Below, one piece after another: positions 17,932 to 26,792 of a stretch of 64,000 nt of DNA. The notes below the pieces were generated by a model. The model ran no database searches and had not been told where the DNA came from. It worked only from the letters and a program-made list of their open reading frames with translations. How positions within the stretch are numbered: position 1 is the first letter of the stretch; each line of letters begins with the position of its first letter. Source of the DNA: Angustibacter sp049994355 (GTDB lineage: Bacteria; Actinomycetota; Actinomycetes; Actinomycetales; Angustibacteraceae); NCBI RefSeq assembly GCF_049994355.1, contig NZ_CP188257.1, forward strand, positions 4,278,001 through 4,342,000, read 5' to 3'. A program made the position numbers and the translations under genes.

Positions 17932-18417
17932 TCAGGCCAGCGAGACCGCGAGCTGCTCGAGGTGGTCCATCGCCTCCTGCATGCCACCCTCCATCCCGGA
18001 GTTGATGTGCGCATCGCGGTGCTCGACACAGCTGTGCTGCACCAGCATGGTCAGCGTCGTGCGGCCGTCCTGCTCGGTGAAGGTGACGGTGTTGACCGCC
18101 TCACCGTCCGGCGTGCCCTCGAACACCTCGGTGCCGACGATGCGCTCGTTCGGGACGATCTCGCGGAACACGCCGTGGAAGGCGACCTCGAAGCCGCCGT
18201 TCGCGGTCATGACGTAGCGCCAGGAGCCGCCCACCCGCAGGTCGATCTCGGCGCTGGTGACCTCGCCGCGGTCGCCGCTCCACCAGCGCTTGACCAGGTC
18301 CGGCGTGGTGTAGGCCCGGTAGACCAAGTGCCTTGGTGCGTCGAGCTCGCGCGTGATCAGGATCTGGGTGTCGCTGGGCAGCGTCACCACTGCCGTGCCG
18401 GTGCTGGTCTGTGCCAT
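17932..18417 (-). CDS. SRPBCC / AHSA1-domain protein
   Basis: A 161-residue protein of the START-like AHSA1 family: ITRELDAPRHLVYRAYTTPD followed by LVKRWW, VGGSWRYVM, and a C-terminal HINSGMEGGMQEAMDHLEQL. These small hydrophobic-pocket proteins are commonly paired with ArsR regulators. The start lies one base after the stop of the ArsR gene, so the two form an operon controlled by that regulator. Ligand and reaction unknown. Confidence 0.88.
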   Translation of the reverse strand: MAQTSTGTAVVTLPSDTQILITRELDAPRHLVYRAYTTPDLVKRWWSGDRGEVTSAEIDLRVGGSWRYVMTANGGFEVAFHGVFREIVPNERIVGTEVFEGTPDGEAVNTVTFTEQDGRTTLTMLVQHSCVEHRDAHINSGMEGGMQEAMDHLEQLAVSLA

Positions 18418-18418
18418 C

Positions 18419-18754
18419 TCAGTTCTCCATGTCCTTGAGCTCCGCGAGCACGTCGTCCAGCTTGGCGAAGCGCTCCTCCCAGTCCCGCTCGAAGCGGCGC
18501 ACCCACTCGTGGATCGACTGGAGCGGCTCGGCGTTCAGCCGGTACAGCCGCTGACGCCCCTCACCCCGGACGTCCACCAGACCCACCTCCCTCAGCACGC
18601 GCAGGTGCTTGGACACCTGCGGCTGGGCCAGCTCGAGCAGTGCGACCAGCTCACCGACCGGCCGCTCGCCGCCAGCCAGCAGGTCGAGGATCTGCCGGCG
18701 CCGCGGCTCGGCCACAGCGTTGAACGCGTCGGTCGTGGTTGCTGCTCGGGCCAT
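18419..18754 (-). CDS. ArsR-family transcriptional regulator
   Basis: A 111-residue winged-helix repressor: FNAVAEPRRRQILDLLAGGE, then LLELAQPQVSKHLRVLREVG (recognition helix) and VDVRGEGRQRLYRLN (wing). No metal-binding CxC in the recognition helix, so it is probably not an arsenic or metal sensor but of the SRPBCC-associated type. ATG 18754 is preferred because the longer open frame runs into the operator; the -10 box is 6 bases before it. Autoregulation is strongly suggested by the palindrome in its promoter. Confidence 0.9.
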   Translation of the reverse strand: MARAATTTDAFNAVAEPRRRQILDLLAGGERPVGELVALLELAQPQVSKHLRVLREVGLVDVRGEGRQRLYRLNAEPLQSIHEWVRRFERDWEERFAKLDDVLAELKDMEN

Positions 18755-18760
18755 GCCACA

Positions 18761-18788
18761 ATCATATGCCGATATCGGCATACGTCAA
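18761..18788 (-). promoter_or_regulatory. ArsR promoter with 18-bp perfect palindrome in the spacer
   Basis: On the minus strand: -35 TTGACG (18783-18788), a 16-base spacer, -10 TATGAT (18761-18766), then ATG 6 bases on. A perfect 18-bp palindrome TATGCCGATATCGGCATA occupies 18765-18782, exactly between the two hexamers. A dimeric ArsR bound there would block RNA polymerase. Sequence elements are direct; binding is inference. Confidence 0.75.
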
Positions 18789-18817
18789 GTGGGCGCAGAT
18801 CTCCGGGCATCGCATAC

Positions 18818-18865
18818 GTGGTTGCAGCGAACTGGGGGTGATCACCCCCGCAAGGCTGCAACCAC
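18818..18865. repeat. Nested symmetric inverted repeat (48 bp)
   Basis: Outer arms GTGGTTGCAG (18818-18827) and CTGCAACCAC (18856-18865) flank, with 6-base spacers on each side, the perfect 16-bp palindrome GGGGGTGATCACCCCC (18834-18849). It lies between the end of the PH-like gene (18899) and the arsR promoter. It may be a strong hairpin terminator for the upstream gene or a two-site operator; there is no T tract. Confidence 0.6.
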
Positions 18866-18898
18866 GACTGCAACCAGCCGAGGCACGACCCAGCAGTG

Positions 18899-19534
18899 CT
18901 AGGGGGTCGACGCCCCGCGGGCGGTGGAGGCCGTGGTCGCAAGGGCGGGTGCGACCTCGACGGCGACGGTCCGGCCCGAGTAGTGCCAGACCGCCGCGGC
19001 CATCTGGCCGACATCCACCTGGAGCGTCGAGGCGTTGCGCGCCCAGCCCCCTGCGGTCCACAGCGCCGGCGCACGCCACGGCCGGACGGCGGCCAGCAGG
19101 TCCGCCGGGGCATCCGCTCGAGGCTGGACGGCGATCACCGCCGGGTGCCGCTTCGGGCCGGGCACCAACGCGATCCGTGAGACGGCGGACCACGGCAGCT
19201 GCAGCCGCGCCGCGCCGTCGTCGAGGTGGATGCCCCCGCCGTCCACGACCAGTCCCGTGAAGGGCGCCCGCAGGTTCACCAAGCAGCGGCACCGGTACCA
19301 GAGCCGCCGGCCCATGACGAACAGGGCGAGCAGGCCGAGGACCCCGGTCAGCTCGCCGGCGACGAACGCGGCGAGCCCGGCGGAGCCGTCGGATGAGGTC
19401 AGCGCGGCCCGGAAGCCGATCACCACGGCGCACGCAGCGGCGAGCACGGCGAGCAGTCCGAACGTCGCAGCTCGGGCGTGCCACCGACGTTCGGCTCGTG
19501 CGTCCACCAGGACCACCAGCGAGTCATCGATCAC
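18899..19534 (-). CDS. Membrane protein with PH-like C-terminal domain
   Basis: A 211-residue protein. Two hydrophobic segments near residues 22-46 and 56-78 are followed by a soluble beta-rich region (APFTGLVVDGGGIHLDDGAA, then LPWSAVSRIALVPG) resembling the bacterial PH domains of actinobacterial membrane proteins. Function unknown. It is monocistronic; the gap to the polyprenyl synthase gene is 71 bases with no clear element. Assignment of the PH-like fold is tentative. Confidence 0.65.
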   Translation of the reverse strand: MIDDSLVVLVDARAERRWHARAATFGLLAVLAAACAVVIGFRAALTSSDGSAGLAAFVAGELTGVLGLLALFVMGRRLWYRCRCLVNLRAPFTGLVVDGGGIHLDDGAARLQLPWSAVSRIALVPGPKRHPAVIAVQPRADAPADLLAAVRPWRAPALWTAGGWARNASTLQVDVGQMAAAVWHYSGRTVAVEVAPALATTASTARGASTP

Positions 19535-19605
19535 GACGGGAGGCTAGTGGATCTTTTCGTCACGCAGTCACAACGTCGGCGCAAAGCGCCTGTTCGGGCG
19601 TGCCG

Positions 19606-20613
19606 TCAGGCGGAGCGCTCGACGACGCCATCGGCGAGCAGCGCCAGCGCCGTCTTGACCTGGCCGTCCGGCAACGGCTCGAGAGCCGCGTGCGCAGCGT
19701 TCGCCCAGAGCCGGGTGGTCTGCCGGGCCCGCTCCATCGCCGGGTGCGCCCGCAGCAGCCCGAGCGCCTCGGCGTGCCGGGCGTCGTCGGTCAGGTCGCT
19801 GGCCAGCAGCTCGAGCAGCCGCAGGTCCGCCGGGTCGTCCGACTCACGGGCGTACAGCACCGGCAGGGTCGCCACGCCCTCGCGCAGGTCGGTGCCAGGC
19901 GTCTTGCCGGACTCGCCGGAGTCCGAGTCCAGGTCGATCAGGTCGTCGGCCAGCTGGAAGGCGACACCGATCCGCTCGCCGTACTCGCGCATCAGGTCGA
20001 TGGTCGCCTCGTCCGCGCCGCCGAACCAGGCGCCGAAACGGCCCGCGGTGGCGATCAGCACGCCGGTCTTCTCGGCCAGCACGGTCAGGTAGTGCTCCAC
20101 TGGGTCCTGACCCTCGGCCGGGCCGACGGTCTCGCGGATCTGGCCGGAGCAGAGCATCTCGAAGGTAGCCGCCTGCACCCGGACGGCCTCGGCGCCGAGG
20201 TCGGCGACCAGCTGCGAGGCTCGAGCGAACAGCAGGTCGCCGGTCAGGATCGCCACGGTGTTGCCCCAGCGGGCGTTGGCGCTCTGCGAGCCACGACGCA
20301 GCGCGGCCTCGTCCATCACGTCGTCGTGGTACAGCGATGCCAGGTGGGTCAGCTCGACCACGACCGCAGCCTTGACCACGTCGTCGTTGACCTTGCCCGC
20401 CTGCGGTCCGGCCTGCGAGGCAAGCACCGTCAGCAGCGGACGGAACCGCTTGCCGCCGGCCTCCAGCAGGTGCCCGGCGGCCGTCGCGATGTAGTTGTCG
20501 ACATGGCCGACGGACTCGTGCAGCGACGTCTCGACCCGCGCCATGGCGTCCTCGACCGTGGTCGCCAGCTCCGCGTCGTCCAACGGCAGCCCGAACGACT
20601 GCGCGCCGCTCAT
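19606..20613 (-). CDS. Polyprenyl diphosphate synthase (menaquinone side chain)
   Basis: A 335-residue trans-prenyltransferase that extends farnesyl or geranylgeranyl diphosphate with isopentenyl diphosphate to a long chain. GGKRFRPLL, the first aspartate-rich motif YHDDVMDEA, and the second ADDLIDLDSDSGESGKTPGT are intact; the residue before DDVMD is a histidine following tyrosine, with small residues upstream, compatible with a long product. It starts 7 bases after the nuoN stop on the same strand, so it is likely the last gene of the nuo operon, linking quinone chain synthesis to the enzyme that uses it. Confidence 0.93.
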   Translation of the reverse strand: MSGAQSFGLPLDDAELATTVEDAMARVETSLHESVGHVDNYIATAAGHLLEAGGKRFRPLLTVLASQAGPQAGKVNDDVVKAAVVVELTHLASLYHDDVMDEAALRRGSQSANARWGNTVAILTGDLLFARASQLVADLGAEAVRVQAATFEMLCSGQIRETVGPAEGQDPVEHYLTVLAEKTGVLIATAGRFGAWFGGADEATIDLMREYGERIGVAFQLADDLIDLDSDSGESGKTPGTDLREGVATLPVLYARESDDPADLRLLELLASDLTDDARHAEALGLLRAHPAMERARQTTRLWANAAHAALEPLPDGQVKTALALLADGVVERSA

Positions 20614-20620
20614 CAGGTGC

Positions 20621-22174
20621 TCACGGCAGGAACAGGGCTGAGCGGCTCGCCAGATCGAGCAGCGGGCCGGGCAGCACTCCCAGCAGCAGGGTCATCAGCA
20701 CGCCGACGGAGATCGCCACAGTGGTCAGAATGCTCGGCACCGCGACGACCGTGCCCTCGACGTCCGGGTCGGAGAAGTACATGAGCACGATGATGCGGAC
20801 GTAGAAGAACGCCGCGATCGCGCTCGACACGACACCGACCACCGCCAGCCAGGTGCCGCCGTTCGCCACGGCCGCCGAGAACACCGCGAACTTGCCGGTG
20901 AAGCCTGAGGTCAGCGGGATGCCCGCGAAGGCCAGCAGGAACAACGTGAAGACGGCGGCCAGCACGGGCGAGCGGCGAGCCAGGCCCGCCCACTGCGACA
21001 GGTGCGTGGCCTCCCCCGCGCTGTCCCGCACCAGGGTCACCACGGCGAAGGCGCCGATCGTGGTGAAGCCGTAGGCCGCCAGGTAGAACATCGAGCCGGA
21101 CAGGCCGCTGCGGTCGAAGGCCAGCACGCCGACCAGGATGAAGCCGGCATGCGCGATCGAGGAGTAGGCCAGCATGCGCTTGATGTCGGTCTGCGTGATG
21201 GCCAGCACCGAACCGACCAGCATGGTGAGGATAGCCACGACCCACAGGATCGGCTGCCAGTCCCAGCGGGCCGGCGCCAGCGCGACGTAGAACACGCGCA
21301 GCATCGCGCCGAAGGCCGCCACCTTGGTGCAGGCCGCCATGAAGCCGGTGACCGGCGTGGGGGCACCCTGGTAGACGTCCGGCGTCCACATGTGGAACGG
21401 CACCGCGCCGACCTTGAACAGCAGCCCGATCGAGACCATCGCGATGCCGATGAACATCATCGGGTCGGCGTCGCCGCGGTTGCTGATCGCGGTGCTGATG
21501 TCCGACAGGTAGAGGCTGCTCGAGAAGCCGAAGAGCATGGCCGCGCCGAACAGGAAGAACGCTGACGAGAAGGCGCCCAGCAGGAAGTACTTCAGCGCAG
21601 CCTCCTGCGAGAGCAGGCGACGGCGACGAGCCAGCCCGCACAGCAGGTACAGCGGCAGTGAGAGCACCTCGAGCGCGACGAACAGGGTCAGCAGGTCGTT
21701 GGACGCGGGGAACAACATCATCCCGGCGATCGAGAACAGGGCGAGCGGGAAGACCTCGGTCTGCACCCAGCCCGCCCGCGCCGTAGCGGCCTCGTACGCC
21801 GACCCCGGGACGCTGGCGGCCTGGGAGGTGAACGCGTCACCTTCGTTGCCGGCGAAGCGCTCGGCCATGGTGAGCACCGCGAGGATGGCCAGCACCAGGA
21901 TCGTGCCCTGCAGGAACAGCGCCGGCCCGTCGATCACGACGGCACCGGCCGCCGTGGTGGCCTTCTTGTGGTCGGTGGCCAGGATGACGGCCACGAACGC
22001 GGCGACCAGGCCGACCAGCGTCACCGCGACCTGGACCACGTAGCGCGAACGGCGCGGCGCGAACGCCTCGACCAGGACGCCGACCATCGCCGCACCGAGC
22101 ACGATGAGCATCGGGGCGACGAGGTGGTACGAGATCGACGGCGCGTGCACGTCGGCCGTGACCAGGGCGTTCAC
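20621..22174 (-). CDS. nuoN: NADH-quinone oxidoreductase subunit N
   Basis: A 517-residue antiporter-like subunit of the complete complex I. GTG start at 22174 overlaps the nuoM stop. Family core: ALEVLSLPLYLLCGLARR, EAALKYFLLGAFSSAFFLFG, KVGAVPFHMWTPDVYQGAPT followed by PVTGFMAACTKVAAF with the conserved lysines, and TQTDIKRMLAYSSIAHAGFI. The frame is open for nearly 1.3 kb further upstream, but that part is shadow of nuoM. Confidence 0.96.
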   Translation of the reverse strand: MNALVTADVHAPSISYHLVAPMLIVLGAAMVGVLVEAFAPRRSRYVVQVAVTLVGLVAAFVAVILATDHKKATTAAGAVVIDGPALFLQGTILVLAILAVLTMAERFAGNEGDAFTSQAASVPGSAYEAATARAGWVQTEVFPLALFSIAGMMLFPASNDLLTLFVALEVLSLPLYLLCGLARRRRLLSQEAALKYFLLGAFSSAFFLFGAAMLFGFSSSLYLSDISTAISNRGDADPMMFIGIAMVSIGLLFKVGAVPFHMWTPDVYQGAPTPVTGFMAACTKVAAFGAMLRVFYVALAPARWDWQPILWVVAILTMLVGSVLAITQTDIKRMLAYSSIAHAGFILVGVLAFDRSGLSGSMFYLAAYGFTTIGAFAVVTLVRDSAGEATHLSQWAGLARRSPVLAAVFTLFLLAFAGIPLTSGFTGKFAVFSAAVANGGTWLAVVGVVSSAIAAFFYVRIIVLMYFSDPDVEGTVVAVPSILTTVAISVGVLMTLLLGVLPGPLLDLASRSALFLP

Positions 22175-23703
22175 TTCGAGGTCCCTTCGGCTGCGGGGGC
22201 GACCTTTGGTGCGGGGTCGGTGACGCCCACGACGGTCATGGTGCTCTTCACGGCCGGGTTGACCACGTGCAGCACGAGGTTGGGGAACACGCCCAGGCCG
22301 ATGATCGCGACCAGGATCGGCGCGACCACCCATGCCTCGCGGGTGGTGAGGTCCTTGATGGTGGTGGCGCTCTCCGGCTTCGGGCCGGTCATCATGCGCT
22401 GGTACATCAGCAGGATGTAGATGGCCGCCAGGATGATGCCGAGGGTGCCGATCACGCCGGCCGCCGGGTACCGCGCGAAGGTACCGACCAGCACCAGGAA
22501 CTCGCTGACGAAGCTCGACAGGCCTGGCAGCGCGAGCCCGGACAGGCCGGCCACCAGGAACACTCCGGCGATCAGCGGGGTGACCCGTTGCCAGCCGCCG
22601 AAGTCCGGGATGCGCCGCGAGCCCCGCCGCTTGACCAACATGGCGGCCACCAGGAAGAGCGCCGCGGTGGAGAAGCCGTGGTTGACCATGTAGAGCGTTG
22701 AGCCGCTCTGCCCCGGCGAGGTCATCGCGAAGATGCCCATCACGATGAACCCGAAGTGCGAGATCGAGGTGTACGCGATCAGCCGCATGATGTCGGTCTG
22801 CCCGATCGCCAGCAGCGCGCCGTAGATGATCGAGATCAGCGCGAGCACGATCACCGTCGGGGTCGCCCACTTCGCGGCGTCCGGGAACAGCGGCAGGCAG
22901 AACCGGATCATCCCGAAGGTGCCGACCTTGTCCAGCACGCCGACCAGCAGGACGGCCACCGGCGGCGGCGCCTCGGCCGCGGCGTCCGGCAGCCAGGTGT
23001 GCACCGGGAACATCGGTGCCTTGACCGCGAACGCGAAGAAGAACCCGAGGAACATCAGCCGCTCGGCGCCGACCCCCATGTGCAGCCCGGTCAGGTTGCT
23101 GAGCAGGAAGCCGTCGGGGCCACCGGGGCCTGCGAAGTACAGCGCGATGACCGCGACCAGCATGATCAGCCCGCCGGCCAGCGAGTAGAGCAGGAACTTC
23201 ACCGCGGCGTACTGGCGCTGCTCGGCGCCGAAGGACCCGATCAGGAAGTAGACCGGGATCAGCATCGCCTCGAAGAAGACGTAGAACAGGAAGACGTCGG
23301 TGGCCGCGAACACGCCGACCATGAACGTCTCCAGCACCAGGATCAGCGCGAAGTAGTTCTGCTCGCGGCGGCCGACCTCGGGCACGTCGTGCCAAGCGGC
23401 CAGGATGCATACCGGGGTGAGCGCGGCGGCCAGCGCGATCAGCACCAGCGCGATGCCGTCGACGCCGACCGCGTAGCTGACCCCGAACTGCTCGATCCAG
23501 TGGTGCTGCTCGGTGAACTGGAACTGCGGCCCGTTCTTGTCGAACTGCAGGGCCATCACCACGACCAGGCCGAGGGTGAGGACGGAGACAGCCAGCGCGA
23601 TGTGCTTGGCCCGAGCGACCAGACCCTCCGGCAGCGCGGCGACCACGGCCGCACCGACCAGCGGAACGGCACCGATCACGGTGACCAGCGACAGGCTGCT
23701 CAT
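22171..23703 (-). CDS. nuoM: NADH-quinone oxidoreductase subunit M
   Basis: A 510-residue proton-translocating antiporter-like subunit. ATG 23703 overlaps the nuoL stop by 4 bases. Signatures: YVFFEAMLIPVYFLIGSFG (with the essential glutamate), KAPMFPVHTWLPDAAAEAPP followed by PVAVLLVGVLDKVGTFGMIR (conserved lysine), and GQTDIMRLIAYTSISHFGFI. Longer and better conserved than the second-cluster NuoM at the left edge. Confidence 0.96.
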   Translation of the reverse strand: MSSLSLVTVIGAVPLVGAAVVAALPEGLVARAKHIALAVSVLTLGLVVVMALQFDKNGPQFQFTEQHHWIEQFGVSYAVGVDGIALVLIALAAALTPVCILAAWHDVPEVGRREQNYFALILVLETFMVGVFAATDVFLFYVFFEAMLIPVYFLIGSFGAEQRQYAAVKFLLYSLAGGLIMLVAVIALYFAGPGGPDGFLLSNLTGLHMGVGAERLMFLGFFFAFAVKAPMFPVHTWLPDAAAEAPPPVAVLLVGVLDKVGTFGMIRFCLPLFPDAAKWATPTVIVLALISIIYGALLAIGQTDIMRLIAYTSISHFGFIVMGIFAMTSPGQSGSTLYMVNHGFSTAALFLVAAMLVKRRGSRRIPDFGGWQRVTPLIAGVFLVAGLSGLALPGLSSFVSEFLVLVGTFARYPAAGVIGTLGIILAAIYILLMYQRMMTGPKPESATTIKDLTTREAWVVAPILVAIIGLGVFPNLVLHVVNPAVKSTMTVVGVTDPAPKVAPAAEGTSK

Positions 23704-25646
23704 CGGATCACCGCCAGAGTGCCCAGGATGACGACGACGCCGGCCAGCATGCTCAAGGCGTACGAACGCACGAAACCGTTCTGCCACCTTCGTACCCGGG
23801 CGGACGTTCCGCCGATGAACGCGGCTAGGCCACCGACCGCGCCGTCCACGCCCTTGTTGTCCACGAACACCAGCGAGCGGGTCAGATGCTGGCCCGGTCG
23901 CATCAGCACGGCCTCGTTCACGTCGTCCTGGAACAGGTCGCGGCGGGCCGCGCGGGTCGCCAGCGACCCCACGGGGGCGGTCTGCGGGACGGCCTCACGC
24001 TGGTAGCGCGCCCAGGCGATGAAGATCCCGACGGCGACCAGCAGGAGCGTCGTGACGGCCAGCACGGGCACCGGTACGACCGGCTCCTCGTGCGGCGCCT
24101 CGCCGACGATCGGCGAGAGCCAGTCCGAGATCCACCCCGTCGGGCCGAGGATCAGGCCGAGGAAGCAGGAGCCGAGCGCGAGCACGATCATCGGGAAGAG
24201 CATGATCCGCGGCGACTCGTGCGGGTGGACGTCGTCCTCCCAGCGCTTCTTGCCGTGGAAGGTCATGAAGAACAGGCGTGACATGTAGAAGGCGGTGATG
24301 CCGGCACCGATCAGCGCAGCGCCGCCGAACACCCACGGCCGCCAGCCCTCACCGATGAACGCCGCCTCGATGATCTTGTCCTTGCTGAAGTAGCCGGAGA
24401 ACGGCGGCACTCCCATGATCGCCAGCCAGCCGCAGGCGAAGGTGATCCAGGTGACCTTCATGACCGTGGAGATCAGGCCGTACCTACGCATGTCGGTGCG
24501 GTCGTTCATGCCGTGCATGACCGAGCCCGCCCCGAGGAACATGCCTGCCTTGAAGAAGCCGTGGTTCAGCAGGTGGAAGATCGCGAAGACGTAGCCGACC
24601 GGGCCGAGGCCGGCGGCCAGCATCATGTAGCCGATCTGGCTCATCGTCGAGGCGGCCAGCGCCTTCTTGATGTCGTCCTTGGCGCAGCCGACGACCGCGC
24701 CGAACAGCAGCGTGATGGTGCCGACGATGACGACGACGAGCTGCGCGTCCGGCGTCAGGTTGAAGATCGGGCTGGACCGCACCACCAGGTAGACACCGGC
24801 AGTGACCATCGTCGCGGCGTGGATCAGGGCGGACACCGGGGTCGGGCCGGCCATGGCGTCACCGAGCCAGCTCTGCAGTGGGAACTGGGCCGACTTGCCG
24901 CAGGCGCCGAGCAGCAGCATCAGGCCGATCGCGGTCACCGCGCCCTTGGAGGCGCCGCCTGCGCTGCCGAAGACGGTGAGGAAGTCGACCGCCCCGAACT
25001 GGACGAACATGATCATGATGGCGACTGAGAGCCCGAAGTCACCGACCCGGTTGGCCACGAACGCCTTCTTGGACGCCGCCGCGTAGTCGCGGTTCTGGTT
25101 CCAGAAGCCGATCAGCAGGTACGACGCCAGACCGACGCCCTCCCAGCCCACGTAGAGCAGCAGGTAGCTGTCGGCCAGCACCAGCAGCAGCATCGAGGCG
25201 ACGAAGAGGTTCAGGTAGGCGAAGAACCGGCGGCGGTCCGGGTCGTGCTCCATGTAGGCCACGGAGTAGACCAGGATCAGCGAGCCGACGAACGTGACCA
25301 GCAGGCAGAACGCCATCGAGAGCTGGTCCAGCATCAACCCGGCCTCGACCTTGAACGATCCGGCCGAGATCCAGCTGTACAGCTGCTGGGTGAACGCACG
25401 GTCGTCGCTGCTGCGGCCGAGCATCGCGATGAACACGACCAGGGCGACGACGAACGCGGCCCAGGACATCGTGACGCCGAGCAGGTGGCCCCAACGGTCG
25501 GTCCGTCGTCCACCGAGCAGCAGCACGACGGCGCCGAGCAACGGCAGCGCGACCAGGAGCCAGGTCAGCGAGAACACGCCGGAGGCGGTCACGTACGTGA
25601 CAGCGCGCACGCTGCTGTCCGCCGCGAGTACCGATGTGGTCGTCAT
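23700..25646 (-). CDS. nuoL: NADH-quinone oxidoreductase subunit L
   Basis: A 648-residue subunit with about 16 membrane helices, including the C-terminal lateral helix. WEGVGLASYLLIGFWNQN and GKSAQFPLQSWLGDAMAGPT followed by PVSALIHAATMVTAGVYLVV are intact, as is DDIKKALAASTMSQIGYM. The start is 34 bases downstream of the nuoK stop, the largest gap in the operon after nuoA/nuoB. Confidence 0.96.
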   Translation of the reverse strand: MTTTSVLAADSSVRAVTYVTASGVFSLTWLLVALPLLGAVVLLLGGRRTDRWGHLLGVTMSWAAFVVALVVFIAMLGRSSDDRAFTQQLYSWISAGSFKVEAGLMLDQLSMAFCLLVTFVGSLILVYSVAYMEHDPDRRRFFAYLNLFVASMLLLVLADSYLLLYVGWEGVGLASYLLIGFWNQNRDYAAASKKAFVANRVGDFGLSVAIMIMFVQFGAVDFLTVFGSAGGASKGAVTAIGLMLLLGACGKSAQFPLQSWLGDAMAGPTPVSALIHAATMVTAGVYLVVRSSPIFNLTPDAQLVVVIVGTITLLFGAVVGCAKDDIKKALAASTMSQIGYMMLAAGLGPVGYVFAIFHLLNHGFFKAGMFLGAGSVMHGMNDRTDMRRYGLISTVMKVTWITFACGWLAIMGVPPFSGYFSKDKIIEAAFIGEGWRPWVFGGAALIGAGITAFYMSRLFFMTFHGKKRWEDDVHPHESPRIMLFPMIVLALGSCFLGLILGPTGWISDWLSPIVGEAPHEEPVVPVPVLAVTTLLLVAVGIFIAWARYQREAVPQTAPVGSLATRAARRDLFQDDVNEAVLMRPGQHLTRSLVFVDNKGVDGAVGGLAAFIGGTSARVRRWQNGFVRSYALSMLAGVVVILGTLAVIR

Positions 25647-25680
25647 CTGGGTATCGAGTCCGTTCCGGTTCCGGTGCCAG

Positions 25681-25980
25681 TCAGAGCTTGAGCAGGTTGT
25701 CGTCGTCGACCGAGGCCGAGCGGCGGGCGCGGAAGATGCTCAGGATGATCGCGAGACCGACCACGACCTCGGCCGCGGCAACCAGCATCACGAACAGCGC
25801 CACCACCTGGCCGTCCAGCGTGCCCTGCATGCGGGCGAAGGTGACGAAGAGCAGGTTGGTCGCGTTGAGCATCAGCTCGACGCCCATGAACACCACGATC
25901 GCGTTGCGCCGCAGCAGTACGGTCGCCGCCCCGATCGCGAACAGGATCGAGGCCAGGTAGAGGTAGTTGTTCAGACTCAT
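25681..25980 (-). CDS. nuoK: NADH-quinone oxidoreductase subunit K
   Basis: A 99-residue, three-helix membrane subunit. The two essential membrane glutamates are seen in FMGVELMLNATNLLFVTFAR and VAAAEVVVGLAIILSIF. The start overlaps the nuoJ stop by 4 bases. Length is standard for the family, in contrast with the 120-residue second copy. Confidence 0.95.
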   Translation of the reverse strand: MSLNNYLYLASILFAIGAATVLLRRNAIVVFMGVELMLNATNLLFVTFARMQGTLDGQVVALFVMLVAAAEVVVGLAIILSIFRARRSASVDDDNLLKL

Positions 25981-26792
25981 CGACGGCCTCCCTGCTCGAC
26001 GTCTTCCTCGATGGCCGGCACCGCTTCGTCGAACTCCTGCGCCGCGCGCACCTGCTGACGGACCCGCAGCACGCGGGACACCGACAGCTCACTGGGGGTG
26101 CCGTCCGGCAGCAGCGCCGGGGTGTCCACCGCGTTGTGCCGGGCGAACACACCGGGAGCCGGCAGGCCCGCGGGCAGCCGACCGGTCAGGAAGCGCTCCT
26201 CCGACTGCACGCGCTGGGTGCGCTTGATGCCGAGCCGCTCGCGGTGGGCCAGGATCATCGCGCCCATCGCCGCTGTGATCAGCAGCGCGCTGGTGACCTC
26301 GAAGGCCCACACGTACTTGCCGAAGATGATGTCGGCGATGCCGTTGACGTTGCCGTTCTTGTTCGCTTCGGAGAGGCCGACCGGTGCGGCGAAGGTGACC
26401 GACCCGATGCCGGCGATCAGCAGAATGCCGAGGCCGAACGCCAGCAGCACGGCGACCCAGCGCTGCGCGGTGATCGTCTCGACCAGCGAGTCCGCCGAGT
26501 CGACGCCGATCAGCATCAGCACGAACAGGAAGAGCATCATCACCGCGCCGGTGTAGACGAAGACCTGGATGACCCCCAGGAAGTCGCCGTCCTGCACGAT
26601 GTAGAAGACACCGAGGCCGACCATCACCACGGCCATGCCCAGGGCCGCGTGCACCGCCCGGCTGGCGAAGATCAGCCCGAGAGCGGCGATCACCATCAGC
26701 GGGCCGAGGACCCAGAACAGCACCGTCTCTCCGCTGCCGGGTGCGGGGTCGCCGGTCGCCATCAGCTGCGCGGGCAGGGCGAGCGCGCTCAT
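25977..26792 (-). CDS. nuoJ: NADH-quinone oxidoreductase subunit J
   Basis: A 271-residue subunit. Five membrane helices are in the first about 190 residues (VIQVFVYTGAVMMLFLFVLM is the pi-bulge helix); the C-terminal 85 residues are hydrophilic (ERLGIKRTQRVQSEERF onward), an extension common in actinobacteria. ATG 26792 is chosen from the conserved start and the 4-base overlap with nuoI. An insertion between helices 4 and 5 (AAPVGLSEANKNGNVNGIAD) is periplasm-facing. Confidence 0.94.
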   Translation of the reverse strand: MSALALPAQLMATGDPAPGSGETVLFWVLGPLMVIAALGLIFASRAVHAALGMAVVMVGLGVFYIVQDGDFLGVIQVFVYTGAVMMLFLFVLMLIGVDSADSLVETITAQRWVAVLLAFGLGILLIAGIGSVTFAAPVGLSEANKNGNVNGIADIIFGKYVWAFEVTSALLITAAMGAMILAHRERLGIKRTQRVQSEERFLTGRLPAGLPAPGVFARHNAVDTPALLPDGTPSELSVSRVLRVRQQVRAAQEFDEAVPAIEEDVEQGGRR

